64,000 nucleotides of DNA from Aliivibrio salmonicida LFI1238 (GTDB taxonomy: Bacteria > Pseudomonadota > Gammaproteobacteria > Enterobacterales > Vibrionaceae): the NCBI RefSeq assembly GCF_000196495.1, contig NC_011312.1:434001-498000 (forward strand), in the 5' to 3' direction. Position numbers and translations under genes: made by a program. The notes under the pieces are model-generated. The model was not told the DNA's origin and ran no database searches. It was given only the letters and a program-made list of their open reading frames with translations. Position 1 is the stretch's first letter; each line of letters starts with the position of its first letter. This document shows, piece after piece, positions 8,912 to 17,783 of the stretch.

Positions 8912-9665
8912 ATTGCAACTGTCAGAGCTGCTGTCATTAAATAAAGTCGAGCAAATTTTACGCTTAGCTGAAATTAATACCGAGCTTGAACAACTGACGG
9001 CTCAAGAGCGAGTTTCTTGGGCTTTAGATAATCTAGAAGGTAAACCTGCAGTTTCTTCAAGCTTTGGAATTCAGGCCGCGGTAATGTTGCAATTAGTCAC
9101 GGACGTTAAGTCTGATACGCCTGTAATTTTAACGGACACTGGGTATCTTTTTCCTGAAACGTACCAATTTATTGATACATTGACGGAGCGTCTGAACTTG
9201 AATTTACAAGTATTTACAGCAGATGAAACTCCCATGTGGCAAGAAGCACGCTACGGAAAGTTATGGGAGCAGGGCGTCGATGGACTTAAACATTATAACC
9301 GTTTAAATAAAGTTCAGCCGATGCGAAGAGCATTAGATCAACTTCAAGTGGGTGTTTGGTTCTCGGGATTACGTCGTGATCAATCAAGTTCTCGTTCACA
9401 TTTGCCTATTTTAAGTATTCAAAATGGGGTATTTAAATTTCTACCGGTTATCGATTGGAGTAATCAAGAGGTGCACTATTATTTGGAAGAGAAAGGATTA
9501 CCTTATCATCCATTAAGAGACGAAGGATATTTGTCTGTTGGTGATACACATACAACTCAGAAATGGGAACCGGGAATGAAAGAAGAAGACACTCGATTTT
9601 TTGGATTAAAGAGAGAGTGTGGGTTACATGAAGATGATGCTGAAGCGGAAGGCTCTGGAATTTAA
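8904..9665 (+). CDS. cysH: Phosphoadenylyl-sulfate (PAPS) reductase CysH
   Basis: Reduces PAPS to sulfite using thioredoxin, the step before CysJI. The 253-residue protein has the adenine nucleotide alpha-hydrolase fold: SSSFGIQAAVML near the N terminus, TDTGYLFPETY and GLRRDQSSSR. The C-terminal catalytic ECGLH motif is followed by an acidic tail. Only this Cys is seen and the extra paired Cys motifs of APS reductases are absent, so it is of the PAPS-specific type. It is the last gene of cysJIH and is followed by a terminator. Confidence 0.97.
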   Translation: MPKLQLSELLSLNKVEQILRLAEINTELEQLTAQERVSWALDNLEGKPAVSSSFGIQAAVMLQLVTDVKSDTPVILTDTGYLFPETYQFIDTLTERLNLNLQVFTADETPMWQEARYGKLWEQGVDGLKHYNRLNKVQPMRRALDQLQVGVWFSGLRRDQSSSRSHLPILSIQNGVFKFLPVIDWSNQEVHYYLEEKGLPYHPLRDEGYLSVGDTHTTQKWEPGMKEEDTRFFGLKRECGLHEDDAEAEGSGI

Positions 9666-9691
9666 TTTTTCTTTCTATCGTCGATAAAAAT

Positions 9692-9722
9692 AAAAAGACA
9701 GCGATTATTCACTGTCTTTTTT
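9692..9722. terminator. Terminator between cysH and the DUF2780 gene
   Basis: AAAAAGACAG pairs with CTGTCTTTTT across a 10-base loop. A-rich and T-rich sides suit convergent use by cysH (plus) and the DUF2780 gene (minus). Confidence 0.8.
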
Positions 9723-9741
9723 TATTTCTCTTAAAAAGAAA

Positions 9742-10209
9742 TTATTTCCATAATGAAGTCAGAGAATCAAGCAGGCCTGAGCTTGCGTCTTGTGATGTTA
9801 GGTATTGAGTAATTAATGGGGTGAATTTTGAAATAAGAGCCGGATCTAAACCTAGAGCAGAAAATGCAGTTTTAACACTGTCCATGTTTGAAATCATACC
9901 GCCTAGTCCACCAGGGATAGCACCAGTTAGAGACTCAAGGCCAGGAACCATACTATTTAGTTCAGAGCTTTCAGAGCTTGATAACCCATTACCTGCCATT
10001 GCTAATAATGCACCTGCACCACCAGCTGCTTGATCGGCAGAAATACCTAAGTTATCTGTCAACATACCAACAAGAGGGTTTGAAGCGGCTGCTTGTTCTG
10101 TTTTTGCTTCATCATCTCCACCACCAAATAAGCTAGATAAGAAGGCATTAGCCGGTGCAGCAGCAGTAAGAGCAATCGCTAAAGTCGATAAAATAAGAGT
10201 TTTTTTCAT
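9742..10209 (-). CDS. DUF2780-family exported protein
   Basis: A 155-residue protein of unknown function. Residues 1-22 form a signal peptide (MKKTLILSTLAIALTAAAPANA), followed by FLSSLFGGGDDE and a Gly/Ala/Ser/Leu-rich amphipathic region (GGAGALLAMAGNGL, GLESLTGAIPGGLGGMI) as in the DUF2780 family. It is probably periplasmic. The second of two close ATGs is chosen because AGGAA lies 7 bases before it; the first ATG at 10215 is too close to that site. It is a single-gene unit. Confidence 0.8.
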   Translation of the reverse strand: MKKTLILSTLAIALTAAAPANAFLSSLFGGGDDEAKTEQAAASNPLVGMLTDNLGISADQAAGGAGALLAMAGNGLSSSESSELNSMVPGLESLTGAIPGGLGGMISNMDSVKTAFSALGLDPALISKFTPLITQYLTSQDASSGLLDSLTSLWK

Positions 10210-10273
10210 TGTCATTTCCTTTTAACATTATGGTTTTATTTTCGTAACATACCGTTAGAGTATGACATAAAAA

Positions 10274-10299
10274 AAAGCGATGCCCATAGGCATCGCTTT
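10274..10299 (-). terminator. Terminator of fklB
   Basis: AAAGCGATGCC pairs perfectly with GGCATCGCTTT around a 4-base loop. On the minus strand it ends in a long T-run. Confidence 0.85.
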
Positions 10300-10331
10300 C
10301 TTATTTTATTTTTAATCTTTTTTGAGAAAGA

Positions 10332-10952
10332 TTAAAGAATGTCTAGTAGTTCTACTTCAAATACTAGTGCTGCATATGGAGGGATTGCAGCGCCAGCGCC
10401 ACGCTCACCGTATGCTAGGTCTTGTGGGATAGAAAGCTTCCACTTAGATCCTACAGGCATTAGTTGAAGAGCTTCAACCCAACCAGCGATAACGCCAGTT
10501 ACTGGGAATTCAGCAGGTTGGCCGCGTTCTACAGAACTGTCGAATACAGAACCGTCAGTTAGCATACCGTGGTAGTGAACACGTACTGTTTTATCAGAAG
10601 TTGGAATTTCACCAGTACCTTCAGTTAGTACTTCATATTGAAGACCAGACTCAAGTACAGTAACTTCTGAACGTAGTGCGTTGTCCGCTAGGAACGTTTC
10701 GCCGTCAGCAGCAGCTGCTTTAGATGCTTCAGCACGAGTTTCTTCAGCACGCATGTGAAGCGCTTGAAGTGCTTCGTTGATTGCGTCAACTTCGATTTCT
10801 GGCATGTCGCCAGTTAGTGAAGTTGCGATGCCTTTAGCGATCGCTGCAACGTTTAGGCCTTCAAGACCAGATTGTGCAAGTTGTTGGCCCATTTGTAGAC
10901 CAATACCGTAGCTTGCTCTTTGCTCAACTGTTTCTAATTTAACTTCAGACAT
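10332..10952 (-). CDS. fklB: FKBP-type peptidyl-prolyl cis-trans isomerase FklB (FKBP22)
   Basis: Catalyses prolyl cis-trans isomerisation. The 206-residue protein has the FklB layout: an N-terminal helical dimerisation domain (ASYGIGLQMGQQLAQSGLEG) followed by the FKBP domain from about residue 110, with VRVHYHGMLTDGSVFDSS, GWVEALQLMPVGSKW and YGERGAGAAIPPYAALVFEVELL. It has no signal peptide, so it is likely cytoplasmic. It is divergent from oapA, the same arrangement as fklB/ytfB in E. coli. It has its own terminator. Confidence 0.95.
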   Translation of the reverse strand: MSEVKLETVEQRASYGIGLQMGQQLAQSGLEGLNVAAIAKGIATSLTGDMPEIEVDAINEALQALHMRAEETRAEASKAAAADGETFLADNALRSEVTVLESGLQYEVLTEGTGEIPTSDKTVRVHYHGMLTDGSVFDSSVERGQPAEFPVTGVIAGWVEALQLMPVGSKWKLSIPQDLAYGERGAGAAIPPYAALVFEVELLDIL

Positions 10953-11091
10953 GCTGTCTCTCTTTCTTTATATGGTATAAACGAAGAGATAAAGGATACA
11001 GAGATCTAAGCTTAAGGTAAACTTTTGTACTTCTTTGCACTCTGATATTAGAATAAAACGTGAGCTAACCAGTTTCGCATGAGGCGATGTC

Positions 11092-11754
11092 ATGAATAAA
11101 AAAAAGAAACCGAACATAAAACGTCCTGACTTTAAGGTTCAGTTGGCTGTTGTACAAAAAAAATTAGAACCAATAGCGGCTAGATTTTCTCCATTTTGGG
11201 ATCGTTTACCTGCTTTTCATCAAAAAGCATTGATGGTTTTATTGCCTGTTACATTAGTTTTAGTTTTATTACCAAGTGGTAACCAAGAGGTTGATTCTGC
11301 AACGGTTGAAAGTATTTCGCCTACGATGATCCCTGCGGATGAAATGCAGAGACAAACCGTGAGTTTAAATTTAGAAGGGTTGAGTGAACAAGAAGAGGCG
11401 ATTCGTAATGCGCCTTCCCCTTATGAGCTTGAACAAGAAAAATCGGCAGAAGAAATAACAGAAGTAAAAACGTCTCCACAAGAACGAAGCGCTGAGAAAT
11501 GGCACGATTATAAAATTAAAGAAGGCGATACGCTTTACCAAGTGTTTAGAAAAAATAATTTATCGCTGACTGAATTAAATAAAGTATTGAAAGTTGAAGG
11601 GGCAGATAAGCCGTTGAGCAATGTTAAAAAAGGCCAACTGTTTCGTTTTAAACTCAATACTCGAGGGGATTTGGATATCATTCAAATCGAGCGAGAAGGC
11701 CAAGCGGTGATGTATTTTAGAATGTCTGATGGCAATTTCGGCCGCAGTAAATAA
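11092..11754 (+). CDS. OapA/YtfB-family LysM-like cell-envelope protein
   Basis: A 220-residue inner-membrane-anchored protein. It has a basic cytoplasmic N terminus (MNKKKKPNIKRPDFK), one membrane helix near residues 57-74 (ALMVLLPVTLVLVLL), an acidic linker, and a C-terminal OapA domain with LysM-like features (YKIKEGDTLYQVFRKNNLSLTELNKVL... ending MSDGNFGRS). E. coli YtfB has the same plan, binds glycan strands and affects division. Divergent pairing with fklB is conserved with E. coli, which supports orthology. The start is the first ATG, after GAGGCGATGTC. Confidence 0.88.
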   Translation: MNKKKKPNIKRPDFKVQLAVVQKKLEPIAARFSPFWDRLPAFHQKALMVLLPVTLVLVLLPSGNQEVDSATVESISPTMIPADEMQRQTVSLNLEGLSEQEEAIRNAPSPYELEQEKSAEEITEVKTSPQERSAEKWHDYKIKEGDTLYQVFRKNNLSLTELNKVLKVEGADKPLSNVKKGQLFRFKLNTRGDLDIIQIEREGQAVMYFRMSDGNFGRSK

Positions 11755-11765
11755 TTCCGGCTGAT

Positions 11766-12635
11766 TTATTTCCCTCTTAGGTTTTTGAGCCATGCTTTGG
11801 GCATTAGAGGGAAAATAATTAATCCAATCCCTACCAATGTTAAGCTGTCTGGCACTTCATCAAACCACCATACCCCAAATAAAACGACAAAAATTAACCC
11901 TGAATACTCAGCCAAAGAAATTTGTGTCGCAGGGGCTTTCTTATAGGCCATCGTTGCCAATCCATTGTACGTAATTATACAACTGGCACTTAACGCTACC
12001 CAGAAAAAAGCGTGGAGTGTTAATGGTTGCCAATATAAAAACGCCAAAGTACCTGATACAGGTAAAGACAATAAGGTTGTCCACAGTAACGTTGTAATAA
12101 CCGATTGTTCGCTGGGTATCCGTCGGATTAAAATATTAAACAGCGCTAAGGTTATCGCGGTACCGAGGGCAAAAATAGCCGCCCAATGGAATTGAGAAGG
12201 TCGGAGAATAATGAGTACACCAAGAAATCCAATTAAGGTTTGAATGATTTTTTTTGTGGATGGTTTTTCTTTTAGTAATAGCATCGACAAAGGGATCATG
12301 ATTAATGGTGCGGTATAAAAAATGGCGTTTGCGGTGGCTAAAGAAAGATAGGTAATGGATACCACCATGCAACCACTGCCGATTAATACGACATGGGCAC
12401 GAATCGCCGTCATTTTTATATTGCTTATTTGTCGCTCTGCTGATGGTTGTTTAATCCAAAAAGGAAAAATAAGCGCTAAGGAAACAAGCTGGCGTATAAA
12501 AATATACTGAAAAGGGGATACGCCCCCTTCCAACACCTTTACGGCGACATCTGACAGTGATGCCATCAAATTACCTAAAACAAGTAATAATATGGCCATA
12601 TTAGTGGGTGATATCTGTGGTTTCAATTGGGTCAT
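11766..12635 (-). CDS. EamA/DMT-family transporter
   Basis: A 289-residue membrane protein with about ten hydrophobic segments in two repeats, the EamA drug/metabolite transporter pattern. The first repeat contains NLMASLSDVAVKVL and the second starts near FALGTAITLALFNILIRR. The substrate cannot be read from the sequence; exporters of metabolites and amino acids occur in the family. Its ATG overlaps the stop of the upstream acetyltransferase gene (TAATG), so the two are probably co-translated. Confidence 0.88.
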   Translation of the reverse strand: MTQLKPQISPTNMAILLLVLGNLMASLSDVAVKVLEGGVSPFQYIFIRQLVSLALIFPFWIKQPSAERQISNIKMTAIRAHVVLIGSGCMVVSITYLSLATANAIFYTAPLIMIPLSMLLLKEKPSTKKIIQTLIGFLGVLIILRPSQFHWAAIFALGTAITLALFNILIRRIPSEQSVITTLLWTTLLSLPVSGTLAFLYWQPLTLHAFFWVALSASCIITYNGLATMAYKKAPATQISLAEYSGLIFVVLFGVWWFDEVPDSLTLVGIGLIIFPLMPKAWLKNLRGK

Positions 12636-13087
12636 TATTTTTCTAAACGCATGTCGACGTGAGGAATATCATCTTCTAAGTACATATCAGAGATAACGGT
12701 AAAACCGTGTTTTTGATAGAAATGAGTTAAGTGCTCTTGAGCGCCTATATCAATCGTTTCTCCCGGCCATAATTCTTCACAATGAAGTAATGCTTCAGAT
12801 AATAATTGATGACCGAAGCCATGACCTCTTGCGCTTTCTTTTGTCGCAACTCGACCAATGCTTACGTGATCATAAGACGTGCCTGGTGGAAGTAATCGTG
12901 CACAAGCGACCATTTCATTGTTTTTAATACCAATTAAATGATAAACCCCATCAACGCAATCTTTGCCGTCGAGCTCAGGGTAGGGACACGTTTGTTCGAC
13001 AACAAATACATCAACTCTTAAGCGAAGCAAATCGTATAACTGTGGTGTGGTTAATTTGCTAAACGGAATTTTTTGCCATTGAATCAT
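12635..13087 (-). CDS. elaA: ElaA-like GNAT-family N-acetyltransferase
   Basis: A 150-residue acetyl-CoA-dependent N-acyltransferase of the ElaA group. It shows LLRLRVDVFVVEQTCPYPELDGKD near the N terminus, the acetyl-CoA pyrophosphate loop VATKESARGHGFGHQLL, and the C-terminal FYQKHGFTVISD strand. The start MIQWQKIPF matches the usual ElaA N terminus; an upstream in-frame start at 13129 would add 14 unconserved-looking residues. The substrate is unknown. It overlaps the EamA transporter by one base, which hints that the pair may modify and export the same compound, although that is only inference. Confidence 0.88.
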   Translation of the reverse strand: MIQWQKIPFSKLTTPQLYDLLRLRVDVFVVEQTCPYPELDGKDCVDGVYHLIGIKNNEMVACARLLPPGTSYDHVSIGRVATKESARGHGFGHQLLSEALLHCEELWPGETIDIGAQEHLTHFYQKHGFTVISDMYLEDDIPHVDMRLEK

Positions 13088-13152
13088 GATGATGTGCTCT
13101 GCCTGTAATATGAAAAGACAAGATAGCAACTTCGACTTTTTTGAGCATTAAC

Positions 13153-13725
13153 TTATGTTAATTTATTTTTTATTCGTCCTTTAATTCTGCTCAAACTGAT
13201 GTGAGTTATTCCTAAATAAGCGGCAATTTGATAATCAGTTAACTTTTCAATTAATGCAGGGTAGGTTTGGCAGAAGATTTGGTATTTTTCTTGGGGAGAA
13301 TAAAGAAGCATAAAACGCTCTTTTTTCTCTTTATACATTAATTGCGTTTCTAGCAATTGCAGATAAAAAGGGTGAGATTGTGCTCTCCATGTCTTCAGAA
13401 AGGAGATAGGGATTGAGAGTAAGGTGACAGGTGTGATGGTCTCAAGAGTATAAGGCGATGTTTGATTATTAACGAGGCTTTCAAAACAAATAATCCAATC
13501 GCCTTGCCAATAAAATTCCTTGCTAAATTGTTTGCCATGCTCTGTTAAATAGGAAGCATGACAGATCCCATCGATTAAAAAATAGAGGTTATCTGTCATG
13601 TCATCTTGTTTTATGATGATTTGTTTTGACGCCAGTTGTGTTTGTTTAGTTTTGCTAATTAATACTTCAATTTCTTTTGCAGTGAAGTCATAACATTGGA
13701 GTCGGTGAATAAAATCATTCAGCAT
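13153..13725 (-). CDS. Crp/Fnr-family transcriptional regulator
   Basis: A 190-residue protein with a cyclic-nucleotide-binding-type beta roll (LASKQIIIKQDDMTDNLYFLIDGICHASYL), a long dimerisation helix, and a C-terminal helix-turn-helix (LTDYQIAAYLGITHISLSRIKGRI). No Cys cluster for an Fe-S cluster is present, so it is not Fnr-like oxygen sensing. The cAMP-contacting residues of Crp are not evident, so the ligand is unknown. It starts 9 bases after the OlsF-like gene and is the last gene of that run, a natural place for a pathway regulator. Confidence 0.85.
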   Translation of the reverse strand: MLNDFIHRLQCYDFTAKEIEVLISKTKQTQLASKQIIIKQDDMTDNLYFLIDGICHASYLTEHGKQFSKEFYWQGDWIICFESLVNNQTSPYTLETITPVTLLSIPISFLKTWRAQSHPFYLQLLETQLMYKEKKERFMLLYSPQEKYQIFCQTYPALIEKLTDYQIAAYLGITHISLSRIKGRIKNKLT

Positions 13726-13734
13726 TATGTACCA

Positions 13735-15507
13735 TCATTTCGAGTGTATGTTGTTGCGATTGTGTTTTTCAAGGTAGCACATTGCTTCTTCTTTCCCCAT
13801 GTATTTACTTAATGTTTTGTGTGGAACATTACTCATATCGACCACAATTAATCCATCCAAAGCGTCATTAAAATCTGGATCAACATTAAAGCAAATTAAC
13901 TTACCATTGAGTCCGATGTATTGGCGAAGTAAAACGGGTAAGCCTTTTCCTTTTTCGATACGACTTAATACTTTTGATAGCAGTTTTAAATCACCCAGTA
14001 GAGAAAGCATATCGCCATTCCATACTTTTTTTATTATCGGTTTAAGGGGAGTGGTTGCGGATACTAATGCCGCTTTTTCATTATCGTAATGATGAATAGT
14101 CAGCGTTGATGCAATTAATTGGCGTGCAGATAAGCTGTAGTCATTGCTGATACTGACTGGGCCAAACAAATGAGTGTATTGAGGACGTTGATAAACAAAG
14201 GTTGAGATCCCTTTCCATAATAAAAGTAATGAACTGACATTGCGCTGGTATTTTTTGGCAACCACAGAGCGTCCTACTTCTATCGAATTGTGTAATGTAT
14301 TAATGAAGGGTTGTTGGTAGTTGAATAAACTGCGAGAGTACAAACCATCAAGTCCAAATTCTTCAATTAATTCATCGACTAATCCTAATCGGTAAGATCC
14401 AACGATTTCTTTATTTTCTTGATGCCAAATAAAAAGATGATAGTAGTGGGTATCGTATTCATCTAAATCACAAGACAGTCCGGTTCCTTCACCGACGTCT
14501 CTGAAGGTGACCTCTCTAATTCGTCCAATTTCTTGAATCACCGCTGGAATGAATTGGCTTTTGGTGCAATAAACGGCAAGGCCACTTTGTTCTAATAGTT
14601 TTGCGCTCTCAGGTAATCCATGTATTTCTTTTTCTAAAATATCGGCATTAATGGCGGGCATTATTGGCGATAATGCGGTGGCTTTCACTTCTGGTTGAGG
14701 CGTTTGGTCTGTATTGGTTGCGAGTAAATAGGTATTTAGTCTTAAATAATTAATGGTTTCAATCGGGGAATTAAATCCTGACAGTTCTTTATGAGAAATA
14801 GGGTTGCCGATCGATAGATTAATCGTATTTTCTTTTTTATTGAGCATCTCTCGTCCCAGCATTAATGTTCTTAATAGTGGGTGAATTTTTCCTGCAAGGT
14901 AAAAGGTGTGGCTATTTCGTCCATCAATATAAATGGGAACCGTGGTGGCGTTATGTTTCTGTATAAATTTGGTGGCGGAATAGCTCCATCGTTTGTCTGA
15001 TAATAATTTTGTTTCTTTATTATAGGTAGAGACTTCCCCCGCAGGGAAAATAATTAATACCCCGTTATTTGCTAGGTGCTGATGGGCTTCACGCAGTGCG
15101 TTGGCATTGGTCTTTTTGGCTTGTTTTGTTTCAAATACATCGACGCCAATAAATAATTCGCTGATCTCTGGTATCTGTTTTAAATATTCATTAGCCAGTA
15201 CTTTTACGTCTGGTCGAACGCGTCCTACCATCTCTGCTAATATCACGCCTTCTAAGGCGCCTAATGGGTGATTTGCGACAATAACAACAGGGCCTGTCGT
15301 CGGAATAGAGTCTAATTCGCCTTGATGAATATCATACGTGACATCTAAACATTGAAGCGTGTAGCGCATAAATTCAAAACTGTTTAGCCCTTTAGGTCGC
15401 TCTTGATAATGTGTATCTAACCGATTTAACCCCGTTACCCATTCGGCAAAAGATTCACCAAGGCCAAAAGGAGTCACTCTAGGAAGTCGAAATGGACTCG
15501 TCACCAT
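13735..15507 (-). CDS. olsF: OlsF-like bifunctional acyltransferase (ornithine lipid synthase)
   Basis: A 590-residue fusion of two acyltransferases. The N-terminal half is a PlsC-like O-acyltransferase with NHPLGALEG (about 79-87, with Glu where related proteins often have Asp) and FPAGEVS (154-160), like OlsA. The C-terminal half resembles the OlsB/hemolysin-like N-acyltransferases (REVTFRDVGEGTGL, EVGRSVVAKKYQRNVSSLLLLWKG). This order and length match OlsF, described in Serratia and Vibrio cholerae, which makes ornithine lipids by N- then O-acylation of ornithine. It starts 3 bases after the DoxX-like gene, with AAGGGA upstream. The amino acid used is inferred from the family. Confidence 0.85.
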   Translation of the reverse strand: MVTSPFRLPRVTPFGLGESFAEWVTGLNRLDTHYQERPKGLNSFEFMRYTLQCLDVTYDIHQGELDSIPTTGPVVIVANHPLGALEGVILAEMVGRVRPDVKVLANEYLKQIPEISELFIGVDVFETKQAKKTNANALREAHQHLANNGVLIIFPAGEVSTYNKETKLLSDKRWSYSATKFIQKHNATTVPIYIDGRNSHTFYLAGKIHPLLRTLMLGREMLNKKENTINLSIGNPISHKELSGFNSPIETINYLRLNTYLLATNTDQTPQPEVKATALSPIMPAINADILEKEIHGLPESAKLLEQSGLAVYCTKSQFIPAVIQEIGRIREVTFRDVGEGTGLSCDLDEYDTHYYHLFIWHQENKEIVGSYRLGLVDELIEEFGLDGLYSRSLFNYQQPFINTLHNSIEVGRSVVAKKYQRNVSSLLLLWKGISTFVYQRPQYTHLFGPVSISNDYSLSARQLIASTLTIHHYDNEKAALVSATTPLKPIIKKVWNGDMLSLLGDLKLLSKVLSRIEKGKGLPVLLRQYIGLNGKLICFNVDPDFNDALDGLIVVDMSNVPHKTLSKYMGKEEAMCYLEKHNRNNIHSK

Positions 15508-15510
15508 ACA

Positions 15511-15969
15511 TTATATCCCTTTTGAATTAAGCAATAAGGCCAAAAAGCCATTGTCAGACTTAAGATCTCGAACTGAAAGAAATACGCCACACAACCATAC
15601 TAAGCAAGCCATACCAAAGAGAAGTCCCCCGTCGTAGCCTATGATGTTCCCTACCGAATTAAACTCAGGCATTTGAATGCCAAGAGGGGTAAATAAATGA
15701 AAGAAGATAGCGCCACTCATTATTCCGACTGTCATTATTGCGCCTAAGCCATGGAAACGAGTAAATAATAGAAGAGAGGCAATAAGCTCTGCGGTTCCGA
15801 TTAAATACCCACCATTGACACCAAACCAAGTAATCCCAGACCATTCTGCAAGCACACCAAAAATATGGTCCGTTTCATAAGATCCGGTAAATTTAAAAAA
15901 CAGTGATTGAATAAAAACAAATGCGATAAAAACAGAAGGGCCATACTTTAGTAATTTTTCTTTCATCAT
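15511..15969 (-). CDS. DoxX-like membrane protein
   Basis: A 152-residue protein with four predicted membrane helices (roughly 10-28, 50-70, 75-95 and 118-136), the size and topology of the DoxX-like family. There are no cofactor motifs that fix a function. A glycine-rich stretch (FGVNGGYLIGTAELIASLLLF) precedes the third helix. Two consecutive ATGs are possible starts, with AAGGAA upstream. It sits between the YHS-domain gene and the OlsF-like gene with almost no spacing, so it probably belongs to the same membrane-lipid unit. Confidence 0.7.
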   Translation of the reverse strand: MMKEKLLKYGPSVFIAFVFIQSLFFKFTGSYETDHIFGVLAEWSGITWFGVNGGYLIGTAELIASLLLFTRFHGLGAIMTVGIMSGAIFFHLFTPLGIQMPEFNSVGNIIGYDGGLLFGMACLVWLCGVFLSVRDLKSDNGFLALLLNSKGI

Positions 15970-16039
15970 TATTTCCTTTTATGATTTTTGGTTGGCTGTG
16001 TTTTTTAATTGTGACCGCTTACTTTTCTAGTAGCTTGGG

Positions 16040-16459
16040 TCAGTTTTTATCGCCTTGTGTGATGAAGCCTTGAATGTCTTTTTCCCATAAGGTTTTGACA
16101 CCCGCGTCATAATTTAAATACAGCTTTCCATCTACAATTGAAAATTGATTCGGGTCACCAGGCGCGCGGTCATTTTTTTCAGCCACTGCCCAAGCACAAA
16201 AACCACCGTATTGAGGCGCGTATTTTGTCGGATTCGCGGTGAACAAATTTAAGTTCTCTTGAGAAACGAAATACCAATCAGCATCCATATAAGAGGTGAC
16301 AAATTCAGAGCTTCCTTTTAGTGGTTTTTCTGCAGTGAAGTAACTAACACTGTCATAACCATCAATCGCTTTATTGCTAAAGAAGCCAGTATAAATTGCG
16401 TCTGAAGCAAAAGAGGATTGACTAAATATCAACATAAATAAACACAATAACTTTTTCAT
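16040..16459 (-). CDS. Exported YHS-domain protein
   Basis: A 139-residue protein with an N-terminal signal peptide (MKKLLCLFMLIFSQSSFA). The mature part carries a YHS-type fold: AIDGYDSVSYFTAEKPLKGSSEF, WYFVSQENLNLFTANPTKYAPQYGGFCAWAVAE. YHS domains often bind metals; here Tyr and Cys of the YGGFCAWA segment are present. It is likely periplasmic. The second ATG is used because AAGGT lies 7 bases before it (the first is at 16465). It is part of the minus-strand run leading to the OlsF-like gene. Confidence 0.82.
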   Translation of the reverse strand: MKKLLCLFMLIFSQSSFASDAIYTGFFSNKAIDGYDSVSYFTAEKPLKGSSEFVTSYMDADWYFVSQENLNLFTANPTKYAPQYGGFCAWAVAEKNDRAPGDPNQFSIVDGKLYLNYDAGVKTLWEKDIQGFITQGDKN

Positions 16460-16477
16460 AATCATGACCTTATAATA

Positions 16478-17224
16478 TTAACTGTATGAGTGGGTGTTGT
16501 TGTATGAATGGAAAGGAACATCATAGGCCAAATACTTTTTTGTTTGGCATGGTGAGCCTGAAAAATAACGTAATGTATTATTTTCATTATCGACAATGAT
16601 GTGCGTAAAACTGACGGTTTGGGCATCTTGACGATGCATGCAAGGGGAGCGATGTCCTAGTTTTACATGATGATGTTGATGGAACGTATTCAGTGTTTGA
16701 CGGTTTACGCCTGAATCGGTGAGTTCTTTGTATACTGACAAACGGTGTTCAATAACGCTTTTGGCATCCACGGATGAAGAGATCATAGGAGAGATCGGAG
16801 TTATTGAATCAAAGCTCTGTCCATCCCAGCGAAATCCTTTAACGGTATTATTTTCATTGGATGCCGTGGAAGGAAAAATTAATAGTGTAAAAGAGGCAAA
16901 ATGAGAGAAATCCATTTTAGAAAGAACGTGTTGAATTGAATCTATATGATGGCAGGTGGCTAATTCTTTGATAAGAAGACCACGGCTTAACGCGTTATTT
17001 GGTGGTGTAGACCCCTGATAATAATTTAACAGACAGATTGAAATACCGTGATTATTGAGTGAAATCCAACTGCCTCCGCCGACAGGATCAATTGGCATAA
17101 TGTAATCCACATTATTTTCTTGAAACACCTGAGGTGTTAATGCATCAGAGCGAGACCGCTGTTCGTCACGATTAAAAAATAATTCATATCCTGTAGGCGT
17201 GTTGAACCAAGAGACTGTGCACAT
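16478..17224 (-). CDS. NRDE-family (TANGO2-like) protein
   Basis: A 248-residue protein beginning MCTVSWF with FFNRDEQRSRS at about residues 16-26, the Cys2-plus-NRDE signature of the NRDE/TANGO2 family. The family belongs to the Ntn-hydrolase-like group, with Cys2 a possible nucleophile after Met removal. Further conserved features are GGGSWISLNNHGISICLLNYY and RGLLIKEL. Its bacterial substrate is unknown; TANGO2 proteins have been linked to lipid and heme metabolism. Its ATG overlaps the stop of the DinB-like gene (TAATG), so the two are tightly coupled. Confidence 0.82.
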   Translation of the reverse strand: MCTVSWFNTPTGYELFFNRDEQRSRSDALTPQVFQENNVDYIMPIDPVGGGSWISLNNHGISICLLNYYQGSTPPNNALSRGLLIKELATCHHIDSIQHVLSKMDFSHFASFTLLIFPSTASNENNTVKGFRWDGQSFDSITPISPMISSSVDAKSVIEHRLSVYKELTDSGVNRQTLNTFHQHHHVKLGHRSPCMHRQDAQTVSFTHIIVDNENNTLRYFSGSPCQTKKYLAYDVPFHSYNNTHSYS

Positions 17225-17766
17225 TAGGCTTCTCCCCGTAAATAGGTCGTTGTTGTCGGCGCGAAACCAAACGTTGATTGCGTGTTTATGCCAATGGATA
17301 AGGTGATGACTTTTATTAACGCGTAATGATGAGAGGCATGAAGTGACGCAAAGGTTATTTCACGCTCGATACTTGAAAGCATTATGTGGTCTTGCTTTTT
17401 ATAAGGACAAACCTCGGTGATCAGAGAGACTTGAGAGGTGAGTTGCTCTATCGGGAAATGAGTTAACCAATCTATTGTGTCATTCAGTTCAGTAATGGCG
17501 ATGTCTTTATTTTTTTCAATCGGATGGCCTCGACGACGAACATTGTAATTAATTGGCTCGGTGGGTTCTTTTTTTATTAATGCTTGAAAAAGATCCAAAA
17601 TATGACGGAAATGCTTGCCAATAGAACTCTCTACATAGGGCAATGCAAGGTGGATGTAATCACTATCGTTAATTAAATTTAATAGTGTTACTCCTTTTGT
17701 TAGTTCATCAATACAGCCACTAATAACGGGTGACTGATGTACCTCTTGTGTTGCGAGTGTTGGCAT
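17224..17766 (-). CDS. DinB-like four-helix protein
   Basis: A 180-residue predicted all-helical protein. Conserved-looking histidines in SSIGKHFRHILDLFQAL and FASLHASHHYALIKV have the spacing of the metal-binding triad of DinB/YfiT-type four-helix proteins. The ATG is well supported by AAGGAG 8 bases upstream; a longer frame to 17832 would run into the preceding gene. The biochemical role is unknown; relatives include thiol-transferases. It is translationally coupled to the NRDE gene downstream and lies 17 bases after the ATP-grasp gene. Confidence 0.65.
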   Translation of the reverse strand: MPTLATQEVHQSPVISGCIDELTKGVTLLNLINDSDYIHLALPYVESSIGKHFRHILDLFQALIKKEPTEPINYNVRRRGHPIEKNKDIAITELNDTIDWLTHFPIEQLTSQVSLITEVCPYKKQDHIMLSSIEREITFASLHASHHYALIKVITLSIGINTQSTFGFAPTTTTYLRGEA

Positions 17767-17783
17767 TAAAAACTCCTTTTTAT

